A DNA stretch of 64,000 bases, taken from the NCBI RefSeq assembly GCF_030811685.1, contig NZ_JAUSRF010000007.1, positions 124,001-188,000 of the forward strand, written 5' to 3'. The position numbers and the translations under genes were made by a program. Positions 17,319 to 26,065 of this stretch are shown here, one piece after another; the first letter of the stretch is position 1, and each line of letters begins with the position of its first letter. A model generated the notes under the pieces. That model was not told the DNA's origin. It saw nothing but the letters and a program-made list of their open reading frames with translations, and searched no databases. This DNA comes from Neorhizobium huautlense (GTDB lineage Bacteria; Pseudomonadota; Alphaproteobacteria; Rhizobiales; Rhizobiaceae).

Positions 17319-18059
17319 ATGAGTCGATTTTCCTACAGCATCGTTACGGGCTGGTACGCAGATCATGCTCAGCGTGATTACAAAACCTATGGCGACGAAT
17401 TCGTCCGCTCGGCCCGGTGTTTCGATCTTTGGTATCACTGCATTCAGCGGTTTACCGACCCGAAAAGCATTCTGATCATCGACTCCGCGTCGCCCGTTTT
17501 GCCCGAATTGCCCGCAGATCCGCGCATCAGCCAGGTTCGGCTGCAGAAAAATTTCGGGCATGCCGCACAGGACATCGACTTTCTGTGCGGCTGGTCGCGC
17601 GCGCTGATACTTGGGCTCATGTACGGTTATGCGAACGGAGACGAATACACCGTCCTGATAGAACAGGGCACGCTGTTCCATGGACAAGACATCATCGAGC
17701 AGCAGATCGCGGCACACCCGGACGCCGATATCATTGCACCAAACGGCAACGAAACGCCGCAACCGCTCCAGACCGGCATCATGATTTTCAGGACCGCGAT
17801 CATCCCTCGGTTCGTCGCGAACTACCAGAACATAACGACATCGGACAAGGCGCTCAGTCCCGAGGTCAAATGCGCGATTGCCGCAAGAGGCATGCGGCTG
17901 GCATTTTCCGACCTACCGTTCGGCCGGCGCCGCCCGCTGGACTGGAAACCCAGCCACTTCTTTTTGCGTCATGGCACGCAGGCCGAAATCGGCGCCTTCG
18001 TGCAGCACCTGGGATGGGGAGAGCATCTTCTCGGCACGGACCCTCTGCGCGATCCTTAG
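17319..18059 (+). CDS. Unrecognised protein, possibly glycosyltransferase-like
   Basis: A 246-aa soluble protein I cannot place in a family. It opens with FSYSIVTGWYADHAQRDYKT and a strand ILIIDSASPV. The middle has GWSRALILGLMYGYANGDEY and VLIEQGTLFHG, where a GT-A enzyme would carry its metal-binding DXD; here the residues are EQ. There is no signal peptide and no membrane segment. The coding frame is convincing because it starts 9 nt after the methyltransferase and its composition matches its neighbours. It ends 77 nt before the convergent GT2 gene. A divergent or inactive GT-A fold is one possibility. Confidence 0.6.
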   Translation: MSRFSYSIVTGWYADHAQRDYKTYGDEFVRSARCFDLWYHCIQRFTDPKSILIIDSASPVLPELPADPRISQVRLQKNFGHAAQDIDFLCGWSRALILGLMYGYANGDEYTVLIEQGTLFHGQDIIEQQIAAHPDADIIAPNGNETPQPLQTGIMIFRTAIIPRFVANYQNITTSDKALSPEVKCAIAARGMRLAFSDLPFGRRRPLDWKPSHFFLRHGTQAEIGAFVQHLGWGEHLLGTDPLRDP

Positions 18060-18136
18060 GATCCGCTTTCCACGTTGTAGAGCGGTTCGCCTTTCGTCTG
18101 GAAGTGCATCGAGACTGGGCGCAGCCACCGTTCTAC

Positions 18137-19126
18137 CTACCGGAAGAACCGACCGATCGCCTCGGGAGAATTGCGCAGGACTGCGGAAAATTGGGCCACT
18201 TGCGGGAACACGGCCTGCGCGTCCGCATAGGCCTTGTCGGTCATGTGCCTGGAATAATTGTCCGCGACAAGGGCGATAAATCTGTCACGCAATCCTGGGG
18301 CCAGTCGTGACGCTATCCATGCTAACACATCCATTTTCAGCAACAGAAACCACGGATAATATTTTTCCTTCAAATCGCCTCGATCGCTGAACACGGCCTC
18401 CACATCCTCGAACGCCTTGAAAACATCCAGCCGGCGCTCGTCGAAAACATTGGTTGTCTGATCGGAATTGACGATCTGCCGGTACGTGATCAGTTCCCGG
18501 TTATACATCACGATGGTCCTGGCGTTCAGGAAAGTCAGCCAGAAAGCGAGTATGTCGTTATGCACCGCAGTTTGCGAAAAGCGTAACCCGATCGAGCGGC
18601 AAAAATCCGCCTTCAGTATCCTGTTCCACGGATAGTTCAGCATGCCGAGCAGAATGCCGTGCTTTTCGAGATCGACCAATGCTGCGGGTCTGTCTCCAGC
18701 AATTTTCGTCCATGCCTGCTGATCCTTGCCCATCATGCCGACAGAAGGCGCGTTTTCCCGTGTGATCATCGCGTATTTGAACACGACCACGTCTGCGCCT
18801 GATCTTTCCGCGACGATCGACAGCTCATCCAGCGCGCCGGCATGCAGAACATCGTCGGCATCGATGAAATAATAATAGTCGCCGGCGGCATGCGTGAGCG
18901 CAACATTGCGGGAGCCGCCGCCGCCGAGATTTTCGCGGTTGCGGACCAGCCTGATCCCGGCATGCCGTTGCGCATAGGTCGTCACCACCGCTGCGGTTTC
19001 GTCGGTGGAGCAATCGTCCACCACGATGATCTCGAGCGGCACTGTATTGGCCAGAATGCTGTCGAGCGTGCGACCGATCGATGCCGCAGCGTTATGCGCC
19101 GGGATCATGACACTGATAAGGGGCAT
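18137..19126 (-). CDS. Family 2 glycosyltransferase (GT-A)
   Basis: Predicted nucleotide-sugar glycosyltransferase, 329 aa. It starts MPLISVMIPAHNAAASIGRT, then LEIIVVDDCSTDETAAV, the loop NRENLGGGGSRNVAL, and the DXD-containing YYYFIDADDVLHAG. The C-terminal half is helical and holds no recognised motif. The ATG at 19126 has AAAGG six bases upstream; the frame extends to 19192. It is on the same strand as fliP but separated from it by a hairpin and ~150 nt, so it is probably transcribed after read-in from the left-hand flagellar operon or from its own promoter. Substrate unknown. Confidence 0.85.
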   Translation of the reverse strand: MPLISVMIPAHNAAASIGRTLDSILANTVPLEIIVVDDCSTDETAAVVTTYAQRHAGIRLVRNRENLGGGGSRNVALTHAAGDYYYFIDADDVLHAGALDELSIVAERSGADVVVFKYAMITRENAPSVGMMGKDQQAWTKIAGDRPAALVDLEKHGILLGMLNYPWNRILKADFCRSIGLRFSQTAVHNDILAFWLTFLNARTIVMYNRELITYRQIVNSDQTTNVFDERRLDVFKAFEDVEAVFSDRGDLKEKYYPWFLLLKMDVLAWIASRLAPGLRDRFIALVADNYSRHMTDKAYADAQAVFPQVAQFSAVLRNSPEAIGRFFR

Positions 19127-19270
19127 TTTTGGCCTTTTAAAAGCAACGAGCAGCTGGTTCCGGAATGCCGGATGAGTGCCGGCAGAGAACAACGATAGCC
19201 TTCACTTTAGTCCGTGCGTGCTTGCCTCAGGCTTGCGGCAGCAATTGAATGCCGTCCTTGATGAGGCGCA

Positions 19271-19289
19271 GCCGTCACCGCGTGACGGC
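19271..19289 (-). terminator. Hairpin after fliP, possible operon end
   Basis: GCCGTCAC and GTGACGGC pair around a CGC loop, 11 nt past the fliP stop. There is no T-run on the minus strand, so termination may be weak or Rho-assisted. It marks the end of the flgF-fliP operon and the boundary with the glycosyltransferase block. Confidence 0.45.
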
Positions 19290-19299
19290 ACCTGGCCAC

Positions 19300-20037
19300 T
19301 CAGTTGAACGATCTGACCAGACTTCCCACCAGCAGATTCCAGCCGTCGATCAGCACGAAGAACAGGATCTTGAACGGCAGGGAGATCGAGGTCGGCGGCA
19401 GCATCATCATGCCCATGGACATGGTGATGGCGGCGACGATCATGTCGATGACGAGGAAGGGAAGGATGATCAGGAAGCCGATCTCGAAACCGCGACGGAT
19501 TTCCGACAGCATGAAGGCCGGGATCAGGACGCGGTAATCCACCCGTTCCGGCGTGCCGACCGACTGGCCGCGCTCGCGAGCGATATCGACGAACAAAGAC
19601 AGGTCCTTGTCACGCGTGTTCGCACTCATGAACACGCGAAAAGGTTCGGCGATGCGCTCGACGGCCTGTGCTTCGGTAATCTGGTTCGACAGCATCGGCT
19701 GCACGCCTTCGTTCCAGGCGCGGTCGAAGGTCGGCGACATGACATAGAAGGTCATGAACATCGCCATAGAGACCAGAACCATGTTCGGCGGTGACGTGCC
19801 CATGCCCATGCCGGAGCGCAGGATGGAGAAGGCGATGACGAAGCGCGGGAAGCTCGTCACCATGATCATGATGCCGGGAGCGACGGAAAGGACGGTCAGA
19901 AGGCCAAAGGTGCGGATAATCCACGAGGCCGCGGAACCGTCCGTCGGCAGATTGAGAAGATCTGCCGGCGACTGCTGTGCGTGGGCCAGGCCCGGTGCCG
20001 CGACGATGACGGCGAGCAGTACGAGAAGTCGAATCAT
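19300..20037 (-). CDS. fliP: Flagellar export gate protein FliP
   Basis: Core membrane component of the flagellar type III export gate. The 245-aa protein has a signal-like N-terminus (to ~AHAQ) and four membrane segments. Family signatures are seen: SFPRFVIAFSILRSGMGMG, PPNMVLVSMAMFMTFYVMSP, and IPAFMLSEIRRGFEIGFLI followed by LPPTSISLPFKILFFVLIDGW. The length is normal. It is the last gene of the long flgF operon, and its start overlaps the fliL stop as ATGA. Confidence 0.97.
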   Translation of the reverse strand: MIRLLVLLAVIVAAPGLAHAQQSPADLLNLPTDGSAASWIIRTFGLLTVLSVAPGIMIMVTSFPRFVIAFSILRSGMGMGTSPPNMVLVSMAMFMTFYVMSPTFDRAWNEGVQPMLSNQITEAQAVERIAEPFRVFMSANTRDKDLSLFVDIARERGQSVGTPERVDYRVLIPAFMLSEIRRGFEIGFLIILPFLVIDMIVAAITMSMGMMMLPPTSISLPFKILFFVLIDGWNLLVGSLVRSFN

Positions 20038-20558
20038 TCAATCACGAAGGTTCTGAACATCACCTTCGATACGCGGCCTTTTGCGCGCAGGTCAACTCGT
20101 TCCTGAAGGTCATCCCGAAGATATTGGAAGCCGCGCGGGCCTTCGATCTGCTGCAGCGAAACCGTGCGCAGATAGGCGAGGATGTCCTGATGGATTTCCT
20201 GCGAAAGCGGCACGTCGGTCGGACCACGGAACATCAGCGCCACTTCAAGCCGCACCCAGTTGTCGGAAGGGTAGGCAAGATTGGTGGTGATCGGGTCGAG
20301 CAGGACGATGCCGTTGGCTTCCGTCGAGATCGGCTGGATGCCGGCCTCCTGGGCGCCGCCTTCGCCATGGGCGCCTGCCGCAGCAGGTGCGGCAACGGCT
20401 GCCGGCGGTGCCGGCGGCGGTGGCGCGATCATGCCGCCGAGAACCCAGCCGCCACCGGCACCAACCAGCGTCACGATCGCCACGCCGGCGATCGTCATCA
20501 CCATGCCGCCCTTTTTCTTGGCCTGGCCGTCTTCCGGCGTCGTTTCGTCCATCGCCAT
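20034..20558 (-). CDS. fliL: Flagellar basal body protein FliL
   Basis: Single-pass inner-membrane protein associated with the stator and basal body. A short charged cytoplasmic leader (DETTPEDGQAKKKGG) is followed by one membrane segment (~20-42) and a Pro/Ala/Gly-rich linker. The periplasmic FliL domain contains ITTNLAYPSDNWVRLEVAL and the end LRAKGRVSKVMFRTFVIE. At 174 aa it is a normal size. It lies 30 nt after flgH and overlaps fliP by four bases, so it is coupled to it. Confidence 0.93.
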   Translation of the reverse strand: MAMDETTPEDGQAKKKGGMVMTIAGVAIVTLVGAGGGWVLGGMIAPPPPAPPAAVAAPAAAGAHGEGGAQEAGIQPISTEANGIVLLDPITTNLAYPSDNWVRLEVALMFRGPTDVPLSQEIHQDILAYLRTVSLQQIEGPRGFQYLRDDLQERVDLRAKGRVSKVMFRTFVIE

Positions 20559-20588
20559 GCTCCTTATATCCGATCCCTGCCGTGCCGC

Positions 20589-21308
20589 TTAGAAGGGCGA
20601 ATACATGTCGACGACCTGCTGGCCGATCGGCGGCTGCTGCATTTCCGTCATGCGGCCACGGCCACCGTAGGAGATGCGGGCTTCGGCGATCTTGTCGTAG
20701 GAGATCTGGTTTTCGGAATCGACATCCTTCGGGCGCGCGATACCGGCGACGTTGAGGATACGGATCTCGTGGTTGACGCGCACTTCCTGCGAACCGCTGA
20801 TCAGGAGGTTGCCGTTTTCGAGAACGCCGGTGACGACGGCGGCGACCATCAGGTTCAGCTTTTCAGCGCGCTTGATCGTGCCCTTGCCGTTGCTTTCGGA
20901 GGACGAACCCGTGCCCATGTCGCCGGAGGTGCCGGCATCGGTGCTGAAGCCGAGGAAATTCTTGACGCCGGCCTGCCAGCCGAGCTTTGTCGAATTGGTG
21001 CGGCTGCGGTCGGTTTCATTGTCGAAATCGGCCTTGTCGTTGATCTTGATCTCGACCGTCAGGATGTCGCCGATATTGAGCGCGCGGGCATCCTTGAAGA
21101 GAGCCGCCTGATTGTCGCTCCACAGCGAATAACCGCTGGCCATCTGGCGCGGCTGCTTGGGATAGGACGACATCTGCGGCGCCTGCGCATATTGCAGGCC
21201 GCTGCCGATCGGGCTCATCGCCGGGGCGTTGCCGATTTCCTTCAGCGTCTGGTTCTGGCAGCCTGCCAGAAACATCACGGCCACGAGGGCTGAAGCACGC
21301 TTCATCAT
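20589..21308 (-). CDS. flgH: Flagellar L-ring protein FlgH
   Basis: Outer-membrane lipoprotein that forms the L ring. The lipobox is visible in VAVMFLAGCQNQ, so Cys would be lipidated after signal peptidase II cleavage. The family strands are present: SLWSDNQAALFKDARALNIGDI, the linker with repeated Gly/Ser, and VSGSQEVRVNHEIRILNVAG-type sequence near the C-terminus. It is 239 aa, normal for FlgH. The start overlaps the motE stop (ATGA-type), and it is followed by fliL. Confidence 0.96.
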   Translation of the reverse strand: MMKRASALVAVMFLAGCQNQTLKEIGNAPAMSPIGSGLQYAQAPQMSSYPKQPRQMASGYSLWSDNQAALFKDARALNIGDILTVEIKINDKADFDNETDRSRTNSTKLGWQAGVKNFLGFSTDAGTSGDMGTGSSSESNGKGTIKRAEKLNLMVAAVVTGVLENGNLLISGSQEVRVNHEIRILNVAGIARPKDVDSENQISYDKIAEARISYGGRGRMTEMQQPPIGQQVVDMYSPF

Positions 21309-21850
21309 GTACGGTCCTTCGAAGTATTGGGGTCTGACGCGCTGGCGATGATCGTCGAGATCATGCCCGCCTTCTGCGGGTCCATCTCGGCAAGGATCAG
21401 GCCCGACTGGCGCGCCGGCAGTTTCATGATGATCGCGGCTGCGATCTCTATCTTCATTTCAGCCAACTGAGGCGCTGCCGCATCGGCCTTCATCGTCTTG
21501 AAGATATCGACAAGACCGATCTCGGCGCTTTTCAGGAAATCGTTGCGGCGCTTCAGCCAGTCCTCGTATTCCGCCTTGCGGGTTTCGAGCGTGGCGATAC
21601 GGGCATCGACATCCGATTGCAGCTTTTCCAGTTCCTGCTTCTGCAGGAGGTAACGCTGGTCGCGGGCCGGATCGGCGATATTGGTGCAGAAACGCTGGAT
21701 ATCGTCGGCCGTTGTCGGCGCCAGAGGCTCGGCCATCTGCTGCTGCGCATTGACCTGCGGCACGGCGGCGAGAACCACGCCGGCAACGAGGAGCTTGCGA
21801 ACGGTCGATGCGGAAATCGTGATCGTGAACATCGCTTTTTTCTCCGTCAT
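21305..21850 (-). CDS. motE: MotE, periplasmic chaperone of MotC
   Basis: Rhizobial periplasmic protein encoded between flgI and flgH; in Sinorhizobium MotE stabilises MotC. The 181-aa protein has a signal peptide (hydrophobic KLLVAGVVLAAVPQVNAQ) and a coiled-coil region (~70-120: QKQELEKLQSDVDARIATLE). Its C-terminal part matches the MotE/MgtE-like helical domain: APQLAEMKIEIAAAIIMKLP and ILAEMDPQKAGMISTI. Two adjacent starts are possible (ATG at 21850 or codon 7); the former overlaps the flgI stop. The call rests on synteny plus this domain pattern. Confidence 0.88.
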   Translation of the reverse strand: MTEKKAMFTITISASTVRKLLVAGVVLAAVPQVNAQQQMAEPLAPTTADDIQRFCTNIADPARDQRYLLQKQELEKLQSDVDARIATLETRKAEYEDWLKRRNDFLKSAEIGLVDIFKTMKADAAAPQLAEMKIEIAAAIIMKLPARQSGLILAEMDPQKAGMISTIIASASDPNTSKDRT

Positions 21851-22965
21851 TGCAGCACAAGTTCGGCCTGAAGGGCGCCGGCGGACTTGATGCCCTGCAG
21901 GATGGCGATGATGCCGTCCGGCTTGACGCCGATGCTGTTGAGGCCGGCCACCAGCGTGCGCAGGTCTGGCCCGTTGAGGATGGCGACCTGGCCGCCGTCC
22001 TTCATCGCCATGATGTCGGTCTGTTCCTGCACCGCCGTTTCACCACGGGAGAACGGTTCCGGCTGGATGATCTGCGGCGTCTCGGTCACCTGCACGGTCA
22101 GGGTGCCGTAGCTGACGGCGACGCGCGACACCTTCACGTCGGCGCCGATGACGATCGTGCCGGTGCGCTCGTTGATGACGACCTTGGCGGGCGTATCGGT
22201 CTGGACGACCAGATTTTCGATTTCGGCCATCAGGCGGGTGAGATCGGCCTGACGTGGCTTGGAGATGATGACTTCCTGGCTGTCGCGCGCTTCGGCGACC
22301 GGGCCGCCGTAACGCTGCGAGGCAAACATGTTGACGGCATCGGCCATGCGCTGCGCGGTGGAAAAGTCCGGGTTGCGCAATTGCAGGACCAGATTGACCC
22401 CATCCTTGAACTTGGACGGCAGTTCGCGCTCGATGATGGCACCGTTCGGCACACGGCCGGAGGTGGTGACGCCTTCGGTGAGGGTTGCGGCCGCGCCCTG
22501 CGCCGTAAAGCCGGACACGACGACCGCGCCCTGCGCAACGGCATAGATCTGGCCATCGGCGCCGGAAAGCGAGGTCATGACCAGCGTGCCGCCGCGAAGC
22601 GACGTGGCATCGCCCAGCGAAGAAACATTGACGTCGATGCGGCTGCCGGGGCTGGCAAATGGCGGCAGGTTGGCGGTGACCATGACGGCGGCGAGATTTC
22701 GCGCGCTCGACTGGCCGCCTTGCGTGGAAATGCCGAGGTTCTGCAGCATGGCGCGCATGGACTGCTCGGTAAACGGCGAGGAGCGCAGGCTGTCGCCCGA
22801 ACCCTGAAGGCCGACGACCAGACCATAACCGATCAGCTGGTTTTCACGACCGGCCTGCAACGATGCGATATCTTTTATACGCGCTGCGTCGGCGAAGGCC
22901 GGTTGGACCGGGCCCAAAAGGGTCGCGATCGCGAGGGAAAGGGCAAGAAAACGCTTCATGATCAT
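21847..22965 (-). CDS. flgI: Flagellar P-ring protein FlgI
   Basis: Periplasmic protein that forms the P ring around the rod in the peptidoglycan. A signal peptide (to ~AFADA) precedes the family signatures RIKDIASLQAGRENQLIGYG, VVGLQGSGDSLRSSPFTEQS, and AAVMVTANLPPFASPGSRID. The C-terminus has VAILNGPDLRTLVAGLNSIG-type sequence and ends KSAGALQAELVLQ. Its 372 aa is normal. It overlaps both flgA and motE by four bases, so the block is tightly coupled. Confidence 0.97.
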   Translation of the reverse strand: MIMKRFLALSLAIATLLGPVQPAFADAARIKDIASLQAGRENQLIGYGLVVGLQGSGDSLRSSPFTEQSMRAMLQNLGISTQGGQSSARNLAAVMVTANLPPFASPGSRIDVNVSSLGDATSLRGGTLVMTSLSGADGQIYAVAQGAVVVSGFTAQGAAATLTEGVTTSGRVPNGAIIERELPSKFKDGVNLVLQLRNPDFSTAQRMADAVNMFASQRYGGPVAEARDSQEVIISKPRQADLTRLMAEIENLVVQTDTPAKVVINERTGTIVIGADVKVSRVAVSYGTLTVQVTETPQIIQPEPFSRGETAVQEQTDIMAMKDGGQVAILNGPDLRTLVAGLNSIGVKPDGIIAILQGIKSAGALQAELVLQ

Positions 22966-23456
22966 TTCGCCATCACCTGAACGGTGCCGTCAGCCATGAC
23001 CGTGCCACTGACGGACAGGCCGGAATCGATATTGCGGACACGGATGACATCGCCGACCGAACCGTTCTGCAACGGCGAACCGGATGCCGAGATCGTCATG
23101 TTACCGATACCGAAGGTGATGCGGACATTGGTGCCGCGCTTGACGAGGTAGGGAACCCTGAGCGCGGACACGAGAATGGTGCGGCCCGGCAAAAGCGTGC
23201 GGTTGGTGATCATGCCGCTCACTTCCTCGACGGACTGCGCATAATCGCCCGCGAGATTGGGGTTGGTCACCTCGACCGTGTTGAGCGAAGAGACGGAAAT
23301 CTCTTCGCCCGGATAGATGATCCGCGTCGGCACGACGGCCATGCCCATATCGGCTGCGGCCGGCGTGGCGATGCCCACGGCGACAATCGACAAGAGGGAA
23401 AGGACGGTTTTTCGACCGATCCTTGCTGCATTTTCGTGTGTCCGGCGAAACATCAT
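22962..23456 (-). CDS. flgA: P-ring assembly chaperone FlgA
   Basis: Periplasmic chaperone for P-ring assembly. A signal peptide (to ~TPAAADM) is followed by an SAF-like domain with IIYPGEEISVSSLNTVEV and LLPGRTILVSALRVPYLVKR. The last part, LQNGSVGDVIRVRNIDSG and VSGTVMADGTVQV, is the characteristic FlgA C-terminus. The protein is 164 aa, shorter than enteric FlgA but usual for rhizobia. It lies 20 nt after flgG and overlaps flgI by four bases. Confidence 0.93.
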   Translation of the reverse strand: MMFRRTHENAARIGRKTVLSLLSIVAVGIATPAAADMGMAVVPTRIIYPGEEISVSSLNTVEVTNPNLAGDYAQSVEEVSGMITNRTLLPGRTILVSALRVPYLVKRGTNVRITFGIGNMTISASGSPLQNGSVGDVIRVRNIDSGLSVSGTVMADGTVQVMAK

Positions 23457-23476
23457 GTCTGCCCTGCCTTTTGGGT

Positions 23477-24265
23477 TTACTTGAGGTTCTGGCTCACGAT
23501 CTTCGACATTTCGTCGGCGGTCGTGATGACCTTGGAGTTCATCTCGTAGGCGCGCTGCGCCGAGATCATGTCGGTGATTTCCTTGACGGCATCGACGTTG
23601 GAGGCTTCGAGATAGCCCTGACGTACATAACCGTAGCCCGGGTCTTCCGGAGCGGCGATGACCGCTTCGCCCGATGCCGGCGTTTCGGCATAAAGGTTGT
23701 CGCCGAGCGGCTTCAGACCGGCCTCGTTGGCAAAATTCGCCATCGTCAGCTGGCCGACCTCGGTATAGTCGGTGGCATTGCCGATGCGGACGCTGACCTG
23801 GCCCGTGCGGCTGATGACGGTTTCCGTGACATCGGCCGGGAAGGTGATGTTCGGGATGACCTGATACCCTTCGATGGTGACCAGCTGGCCATCGCCATTC
23901 TGGTTGAAGGCACCGGCGCGGGTGTACATCGTACCGCCATCGGGCGACTGGACCTGGAAATAACCGCGACCGACAATGGCCAGATCGAGGTTGTTTTCCG
24001 TGTGGGTCAGCTGGCCCTGTTCGTGGATGTAGCGAACGGCAGCCGTCTGCACGCCGAGACCGATATTGGCGCCTTCCGGCACGATGGCCTGGTTGGCGCG
24101 GTTCGGCACGCCCTGGGCGCGTTCGGTTTGATAAAGAAGGTCGGCAAACTCCGCACGGCCGCGCTTGAAGCCGGTCGTGTTGATGTTGGCAATGTTGTGG
24201 GCGATGACCTCAAGATTGGTCTGCTGGGCATCCATGCCCGTCGCTGCAACGGAAAGTGCTCTCAT
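23477..24265 (-). CDS. flgG: Flagellar distal rod protein FlgG
   Basis: Distal rod subunit exported by the flagellar apparatus. The N-terminal motif [20 protein letters not shown] and [19 protein letters not shown], the central [15 protein letters not shown], and the C-terminal [17 protein letters not shown] with AYEMNSKVI are the standard FlgG signatures. Length 262 aa is exactly typical. It lies between fliE (22 nt upstream) and flgA (20 nt downstream). Confidence 0.98.
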   Translation of the reverse strand: MRALSVAATGMDAQQTNLEVIAHNIANINTTGFKRGRAEFADLLYQTERAQGVPNRANQAIVPEGANIGLGVQTAAVRYIHEQGQLTHTENNLDLAIVGRGYFQVQSPDGGTMYTRAGAFNQNGDGQLVTIEGYQVIPNITFPADVTETVISRTGQVSVRIGNATDYTEVGQLTMANFANEAGLKPLGDNLYAETPASGEAVIAAPEDPGYGYVRQGYLEASNVDAVKEITDMISAQRAYEMNSKVITTADEMSKIVSQNLK

Positions 24266-24287
24266 CGGTAAGGTTCCTTATCCGCTA

Positions 24288-24626
24288 CTAGATCTGCATC
24301 TTCGAGATATCGAGGTAAGCCGAGACCAGCTTGTCGCGCAGCGCGATGGCGGTCTGCAGCGACTGGTTGGCTTCCATGACGGCGTCGACGACTTCACGCG
24401 TGTTGGCCTTGCCCTGGATGGCGTCGACGGATTTGCTCTCGGCGATTTTCAGCGCGTCTGCCGCCGAGCTTGCCACGTTGCCCAGCACGCTTGCGAAGCT
24501 CAGACCGGCATTTTCGACCGGCTTCTGGACCTGACCGAGAAGCGAGGTGGTGTTTTCGTCCGACGAAATCGAACCGATGCCGCGAGACAGCGAAAGCGAG
24601 CTTACGTTCTTGAGTGCGTCGATCAT
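24288..24626 (-). CDS. fliE: Hook-basal body complex protein FliE
   Basis: Small rod-MS-ring adaptor, 112 aa. The family pattern is in the C-terminal half: [20 protein letters not shown], then [20 protein letters not shown] and the end [15 protein letters not shown]. The N-terminal segment is variable and Ser/Asn-rich. The start overlaps the flgC stop by four bases, the usual flgB-flgC-fliE order. Confidence 0.95.
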   Translation of the reverse strand: MIDALKNVSSLSLSRGIGSISSDENTTSLLGQVQKPVENAGLSFASVLGNVASSAADALKIAESKSVDAIQGKANTREVVDAVMEANQSLQTAIALRDKLVSAYLDISKMQI

Positions 24627-25042
24627 TGTGTGGACCTGAGAAGTTCGATGGTGGAGGAAACGATGTCGCGCGTCTGCTTGATCATCTGGAGATTGGCGTC
24701 ATAGCTGCGGTTGGCTTCGCGCATGTCGGCCATTTCGATGAGCATGTTGACATTCGGCATCTTGACCATGCCCTTCTCGTCAGCCGCCGGATGGCTCGGA
24801 TCGTATTCCTGGGCGAACTCGCCCTGGTCGACGCCAAGCTTCTTGACCGCGACCACTTCCGCGCCGGCTGCCTTGTCCATTTCGGCGCCGAAGGTGATGG
24901 TCTTGCGACGATAGGGATCGGCGCCGGGCGTATCGCCCGTGGTGCGTGCGTTGGCGATATTTTCCGAGACGATGCGAAGTCGGGTGGCCTGAGCCTCCAT
25001 TCCCGACCCGGCAATCTTCGAAGCGGCTGAAAGCGGATCCAT
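24623..25042 (-). CDS. flgC: Proximal rod protein FlgC
   Basis: Proximal rod subunit, 139 aa. Signatures are [20 protein letters not shown] with [16 protein letters not shown] at the N-terminus, and [20 protein letters not shown] with [18 protein letters not shown] at the C-terminus. It lies 4 nt after flgB and overlaps fliE by four bases. Nothing unusual. Confidence 0.97.
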   Translation of the reverse strand: MDPLSAASKIAGSGMEAQATRLRIVSENIANARTTGDTPGADPYRRKTITFGAEMDKAAGAEVVAVKKLGVDQGEFAQEYDPSHPAADEKGMVKMPNVNMLIEMADMREANRSYDANLQMIKQTRDIVSSTIELLRSTQ

Positions 25043-25046
25043 GTGC

Positions 25047-25433
25047 TTACCTCTTCACTGTCAAAAGCATCATGCTGTTGAATGTTTTCACCAGATTGGC
25101 GGAGAGCTCGTACTGGCGCTTGATTTCACCGGCCTTCGACAGCTCCTTGGAGATTGCGACGGTGTTGCCGGATTCCTGGATGCCGATCTCGTCGTTGAGA
25201 GCGGCCTCTTCGACCTTGACGTTATTGCTGAGCTGGCTATCGCCGAAATGCGCCGCATTGGTGCGGGACATCCGCATCGACGTGTTGTCGAGAACCGCGT
25301 CGAAGGATGCGACATCCTTGGCGCGGTACTGCGGCGTGTTGGCATTGGCGATGTTGGTGGCGACAACTTCCTGGCGCACAGTCAACCACTCGGCCTGCTT
25401 CGATGCCAGCGCGAACAATTGAATGGGTTGCAT
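25047..25433 (-). CDS. flgB: Proximal rod protein FlgB
   Basis: Proximal rod subunit, 128 aa. It shows the rod family N-terminal helix followed by [20 protein letters not shown] and the C-terminal [20 protein letters not shown]. It lies 53 nt after the orf191 gene, the widest gap within this part of the operon, and directly ahead of flgC. It is of normal length. Confidence 0.96.
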   Translation of the reverse strand: MQPIQLFALASKQAEWLTVRQEVVATNIANANTPQYRAKDVASFDAVLDNTSMRMSRTNAAHFGDSQLSNNVKVEEAALNDEIGIQESGNTVAISKELSKAGEIKRQYELSANLVKTFNSMMLLTVKR

Positions 25434-25486
25434 AGGTTTCTCTCCATTTTGTAAGGGGAACCTATGTTAGTAATCTTGCGTCAGAC

Positions 25487-26062
25487 TTACGGGCGCGACG
25501 TTCCTTCGTTGGAATAGATTTCACCGGCGGTGGTGACGATCACCCATTTGCCATCACGCTGCTCGAGCGTGGCCAGACGGCTGTTGTCGGGCAGGATCGA
25601 GCCGACCCTGACCATATACATGCCGGCGGCATCCTCGATGAGGGCACGGCCGTTCGAGACATGCATGAGGCGGAAGCCGCCGCGACCCGGAAGCGGTTGT
25701 TCTTCCAGGAGATCCTGCGGAGGCGCCTGACGTACCGTGCCCACGGACGAGGTCGTCGCCGTGGTGATGTTGTCGATCATGTCCACCGGCGGTTTTGGCT
25801 GGTCCTTGTTGCTGTTCACCATGGCGAGCGGCGAAACGCTGAAGACGTTGCGGGCATGGCCGGGCGGCAGATCGCGGGTGTGATCCATCGGATTGACCCT
25901 GATGCCGAACTTGTCTTCGTTGAGGAATACATACCACGGAAAAAAAGCGGAAGCTCCGGCCAGCACGATGCCGACCGCCAGAACCATGTGGTCTGAAAGC
26001 TTGGATTTCTGCTTCGGTGCCCGGATCGGCTTTACCGGAACATCCTGGTCGTCTGCGATCAC
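25487..26062 (-). CDS. Conserved rhizobial flagellar-operon membrane protein (orf191)
   Basis: A 191-aa protein of unknown function lying between fliI and flgB. A basic, Pro/Lys-rich cytoplasmic leader is followed by one membrane segment (~29-50, VLAVGIVLAGASAFFPWYVF). A Pro-rich periplasmic linker follows. The C-terminal domain (~130-185) is a small beta-rich unit: GRALIEDAAGMYMVRVGSIL, ATLEQRDGKWVIVTTAGEIY. It loosely recalls the PilP/GspC-like periplasmic domains of secretion systems, but I cannot assign it. The start is 3 nt after fliI, so it belongs to the flagellar operon and is probably a basal-body or stator accessory protein. Confidence 0.75.
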   Translation of the reverse strand: MIADDQDVPVKPIRAPKQKSKLSDHMVLAVGIVLAGASAFFPWYVFLNEDKFGIRVNPMDHTRDLPPGHARNVFSVSPLAMVNSNKDQPKPPVDMIDNITTATTSSVGTVRQAPPQDLLEEQPLPGRGGFRLMHVSNGRALIEDAAGMYMVRVGSILPDNSRLATLEQRDGKWVIVTTAGEIYSNEGTSRP

Positions 26063-26065
26063 GGG

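Noticed and set aside
9548..19126. Transposon-borne island
   Set aside because: I saw no transposase, integrase, terminal inverted repeats or tRNA junction at the block ends, so no mobile-element call is made.
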